A stretch of 44,176 nt of DNA from SLRI01 sp964576715. GTDB lineage: Bacteria; Pseudomonadota; Alphaproteobacteria; Geminicoccales; Geminicoccaceae. The position numbers and the translations under genes are program-made. The stretch is taken from contig CAZNWE010000031.1 of assembly GCA_964576715.1 (NCBI GenBank), positions 1 to 44,176 of the forward strand, written 5' to 3'. The notes under the pieces were generated by a model that saw nothing but the letters and a program-made list of their open reading frames with translations, was not told the origin of the DNA and searched no databases. This document shows, in pieces, positions 42,147 to 44,176 of the stretch (positions are counted from its first letter, which is position 1; the number at the start of each line of letters is the position of its first letter).

Positions 42147-42610
42147 CAGCTGGTCTCCGGGCGAAAGGCGCTGGTTGCAACGAGCGTCATCGTGCCGTCG
42201 CCATCGGGCAGGGCGCTGCTCACCAGCGGGCTCAACAGCGGCCACTGGTAGACCGCCCGGACGATGACGATGGCGCTTTGCCCCGGTTGCGCCGGCAGCG
42301 GTGCGAGGGTGACGTCGAGGGCGGCGGCGCAATCGCGGCCGAAGCTCGGCATGGTCGCACAGATCGCCGCCTCGACGCCGGCCGCGGTGACGCCGCCGGC
42401 CGCCATGCCGCTCTCTCTGGCGGCGTCGCGGGTGGCGGTGTCGAGATTGCCGGAAACGAGCACCAGGAGCGCCAGCTCGAAGATCGCCAGGACGAGAAAC
42501 AGGAAGGGGATGCCGAGCAGCCCGAACTCGACCGCCGTGGCACCACGGCAGTCGCCGGCGAGGCCGAGCGGCCCGGCGACAACGGATGGTGATTGGGGCT
42601 CAGGCTGCAT
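42146..42610 (-). CDS. TadE-like pseudopilin, first
   Basis: A 154-residue protein. The hydrophobic TadE segment is GATAVEFGLLGIPFLFLVLA (helix with the conserved glutamate), followed by LLVLVSGNLDTATRDAARES, as in TadE proteins. ATG 42610 is preferred to a TTG at 42634 because GGAG lies 8 bases before it. Two cysteines (AICATMPSFGRDCAAAL) are 11 residues apart and could pair. It leads the set TadE-TadE-TadG. No Tad ATPase, prepilin peptidase, secretin or major pilin gene is in the window, so the machinery must lie elsewhere. Confidence 0.85.
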   Translation of the reverse strand: MQPEPQSPSVVAGPLGLAGDCRGATAVEFGLLGIPFLFLVLAIFELALLVLVSGNLDTATRDAARESGMAAGGVTAAGVEAAICATMPSFGRDCAAALDVTLAPLPAQPGQSAIVIVRAVYQWPLLSPLVSSALPDGDGTMTLVATSAFRPETS

Positions 42611-42714
42611 CCCGCAGGCTCCAAAAGGCCGCAAGCTCCCGAAGGAACAGCCCTCAGCCTAGCCCCAAATCCCTAATATTCCGTTAACAGCGCAGCGAAA
42701 ACACCGCGAGTCGG

Positions 42715-43926
42715 TCAGCAGCCGTCAAAGCCGCCGAGCTCCTCGACCGGCTGGTCGGCCATCTCCAGGTGCAAACGATCGCCGGCAAAAGGATTGGCGC
42801 GGGCCACGGCCTCGTCGACCGCGACCCCGATCCCGGGCGTGGTCGGGGGGATCACCCAGCCCGCCTCGAAGCGCACCGGGGCTTCGAGGATCTCGGCATG
42901 AAAGCCGCCCCAGTCCTGGATCCCCTCGAGCACCAGGAAATTGGCGCTGGTGGTGGCGAGCTGGATATTGGCGGCACCGGCGACCGGGCCGCAATAGAGG
43001 TGCGGGGCGATCTCGGCGTAGTGCGCCTCGGCCAGGGCGGCGATCTTCTTGGCCTCGAGGATGCCACCGCAGCGGCCGAGATTGACCTGGATGATCGAGG
43101 CCGCACCGGTGGCGAGGACCCGGGCGATCTCGTACTTGGTCGCCAGCCGCTCGCCGGTGGCGATCGGGATCGAGGTGGTCCTGGCCACCCGGGCCATCGC
43201 CTCGGGCAGCTCGGGCGGGGTCGGCTCCTCGAGCCACAAGGGGTCGAAGGGCTCGAGCTGCCGGGCGAGGCGGATCGCACCGCTCGGCGTGAACTGGCCG
43301 TGGGTCCCGAAGAGGAGGTCGGCACGGGCGCCGACGGCGTCCCTGATCAGCCGGCAGAAGCGGGCCGAGCGCTCGAGCTGGAGCTGCGACGGCTGGCGCG
43401 GGTCGAAGGCGGAGTAGGCGCCGGCGGGGTCGAACTTGACCGCGGTGAAGCCCTGGGCGACCGCAACGGCGGCAGCCTCGGCGGAGCGCTCGGCGTCGAG
43501 ATAGAAGTCCGGCCCTTCGCCGGGGCCCGGGTAGAGATAGGTATAGGCCCTGAGCCGGTCGTGCACCCGGCCGCCGAGGAGCGCCCAGACGGGCTTGTTG
43601 GCGGCCTTGCCGGCGATGTCCCACATCGCGATCTCGAGGCCCGAGAGCACGGCCACCAGGGTGATGTCGGGGCGCTGGCCGTAGCCGGTCGAGTAGACGC
43701 GGCGCCAGACCGCCTCGATCGCGGTCGGGTCGGCGCCGACGACGAAGCGGGCAGCCGTGTCTTCGATCATCCGCGCCACGACGTGCGGGCCGAAGGTGGC
43801 GCAATAGACCTCGCCCCAGCCGACGATGCCGTCGTTCGTCGTGAGCTTGACGAAAATGAAGTAGGGCCCGCCGAAGGCGGGCGGCGGGTTGCCGACGACG
43901 AAGACCTCGCAATCGGTGATGTGCAC
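42715..43926 (-). CDS. Enolase-superfamily sugar-acid dehydratase (mandelate racemase/muconate lactonizing type)
   Basis: A 403-residue protein with the capping domain (ITDCEVFVVGNPPPAFGGPY) and the barrel. Catalytic candidates are K164 (AVKFDP), E233 (LWLEEP), E259 (ATGER) and H309 (IAPHLYCG). At the first metal-ligand position, where relatives have DFHGR-like text, this protein reads FGTHGQF (G207, H209), so the usual acidic ligand appears replaced. The start is GTG at 43926 with GGGGAGA 8 bases upstream. Families of this kind dehydrate aldonates or uronic-derived acid sugars; the substrate is not predictable. It stands alone behind its own promoter and is 20 kb from the apionate genes. Confidence 0.85.
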   Translation of the reverse strand: MHITDCEVFVVGNPPPAFGGPYFIFVKLTTNDGIVGWGEVYCATFGPHVVARMIEDTAARFVVGADPTAIEAVWRRVYSTGYGQRPDITLVAVLSGLEIAMWDIAGKAANKPVWALLGGRVHDRLRAYTYLYPGPGEGPDFYLDAERSAEAAAVAVAQGFTAVKFDPAGAYSAFDPRQPSQLQLERSARFCRLIRDAVGARADLLFGTHGQFTPSGAIRLARQLEPFDPLWLEEPTPPELPEAMARVARTTSIPIATGERLATKYEIARVLATGAASIIQVNLGRCGGILEAKKIAALAEAHYAEIAPHLYCGPVAGAANIQLATTSANFLVLEGIQDWGGFHAEILEAPVRFEAGWVIPPTTPGIGVAVDEAVARANPFAGDRLHLEMADQPVEELGGFDGC

Positions 43927-44040
43927 GACAGGGTCTCCCCACGCTTTCGACCCTTGTCGCAGAAACCGACCGGCCTGCCGACCAGTTTTCGCGCGTCGTG
44001 CCGACGCCGGCAGGCGGACGCCGACCACGACACCATAGGA

Positions 44041-44069
44041 ATAATCGCCGAAAACGAACGTTCGGTCAA
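44041..44069 (-). promoter_or_regulatory. Promoter with central palindrome for the dehydratase gene
   Basis: TTGACC (44064-44069), a 17-base spacer and GATTAT (44041-44046) form a good sigma-70 promoter. A perfect 10-base palindrome, CGAACGTTCG, at 44055-44064 sits in the spacer, where a bound repressor would block polymerase. The leader to the GTG start is about 107 bases. Confidence 0.6.
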
Positions 44070-44142
44070 GCGGGACAGGGTTCGTTCGTCGGAGCGACGC
44101 TCGCCGGACCGGTCGGATGATCCCTTAGCTGGCGCGCAGATC

Positions 44143-44157
44143 ACTTTGTATCAAAGT
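44143..44157. promoter_or_regulatory. Perfect inverted repeat near the window end
   Basis: ACTTTG-TAT-CAAAGT, 6-base arms with a 3-base centre, in an AT-richer stretch. The segment after it (GATGATACGCTTTGG) partly echoes it. It is probably an operator for the dehydratase gene or for a divergent gene beyond 44176. Confidence 0.45.
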
Positions 44158-44176
44158 AGTCGATGATACGCTTTGG

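Overview
The window reads as a piece of a draft (scaffolded) genome of a GC-rich alphaproteobacterium, most likely from the Rhodospirillales/Geminicoccales side. Reasons: very high GC, frequent 4-base gene overlaps, GTG/TTG starts, Tad-type pseudopilins, a FNR/FixK-like box and the protein families present. Three runs of exactly 100 N (5747-5846, 13011-13110, 29042-29141) are scaffold joins. Two of them cut genes. No tRNA, rRNA, insertion sequence, phage or CRISPR array was seen.

Region 1 (1-4860, minus strand) is a mixed set: a methyltransferase, a HigB/HigA toxin-antitoxin pair, an acetylpolyamine-amidohydrolase-like deacetylase overlapping a nitrilase-family amidohydrolase, and an AI-2E-type exporter. 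Its gaps, and those of the next operon, carry a family of composite palindromic repeats (around 66, 1513, 4780 and 6764). I found these only in the first 7 kb.

Region 2 (4883-22919, minus strand) is a pentose catabolic locus, read here as D-apiose/D-apionate utilisation. It holds two sugar-type ABC importers (binding proteins and permeases, no ATPase), two tandem Gfo/Idh dehydrogenases (ApsD candidates), a D-apionolactonase (ApnL), a D-apionate oxidoisomerase (ApnO), a 3-oxo-isoapionate kinase (OiaK), a RuBisCO-like protein (OiaX or OiaT type, catalytic middle lost in a gap) and a GntR/FadR regulator. A 2-hydroxyacid dehydrogenase and an HpcH/HpaI aldolase sit in the same transcription unit and may process the products. 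The sugar would be oxidised to the lactone, opened to D-apionate, converted to 3-oxo-isoapionate, phosphorylated and then cleaved by the RuBisCO-like protein.

Region 3 (23027-33093) is a divergent redox/signalling island. A large BTAD-AAA-TPR (SARP-like) regulator and a tandem-DUF4242 protein lie on the minus strand. Opposite them are an MFS carrier, an OsmC-like protein, a flavin monooxygenase (interrupted by a gap), a second FAD oxidoreductase, a MaoC-like hydratase, a truncated haemoglobin and a PAS-like/adenylate cyclase. The last four are tightly coupled. A short motif, ATTMCACGYTC, recurs upstream of the MFS and OsmC genes. I know of no described system with this composition; it is the best candidate for something new in the window.

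Region 4 (33101-44176) holds a VTT/DedA-type membrane protein, a TauE/SafE permease, small membrane and stress-like proteins (one behind a FNR-type site), a DUF900 hydrolase, a ClpP-fold protein beside a coiled-coil membrane protein, 1.1 kb with no supportable gene, three TadE/TadG-like genes, and an enolase-superfamily sugar-acid dehydratase with a promoter containing a palindrome.
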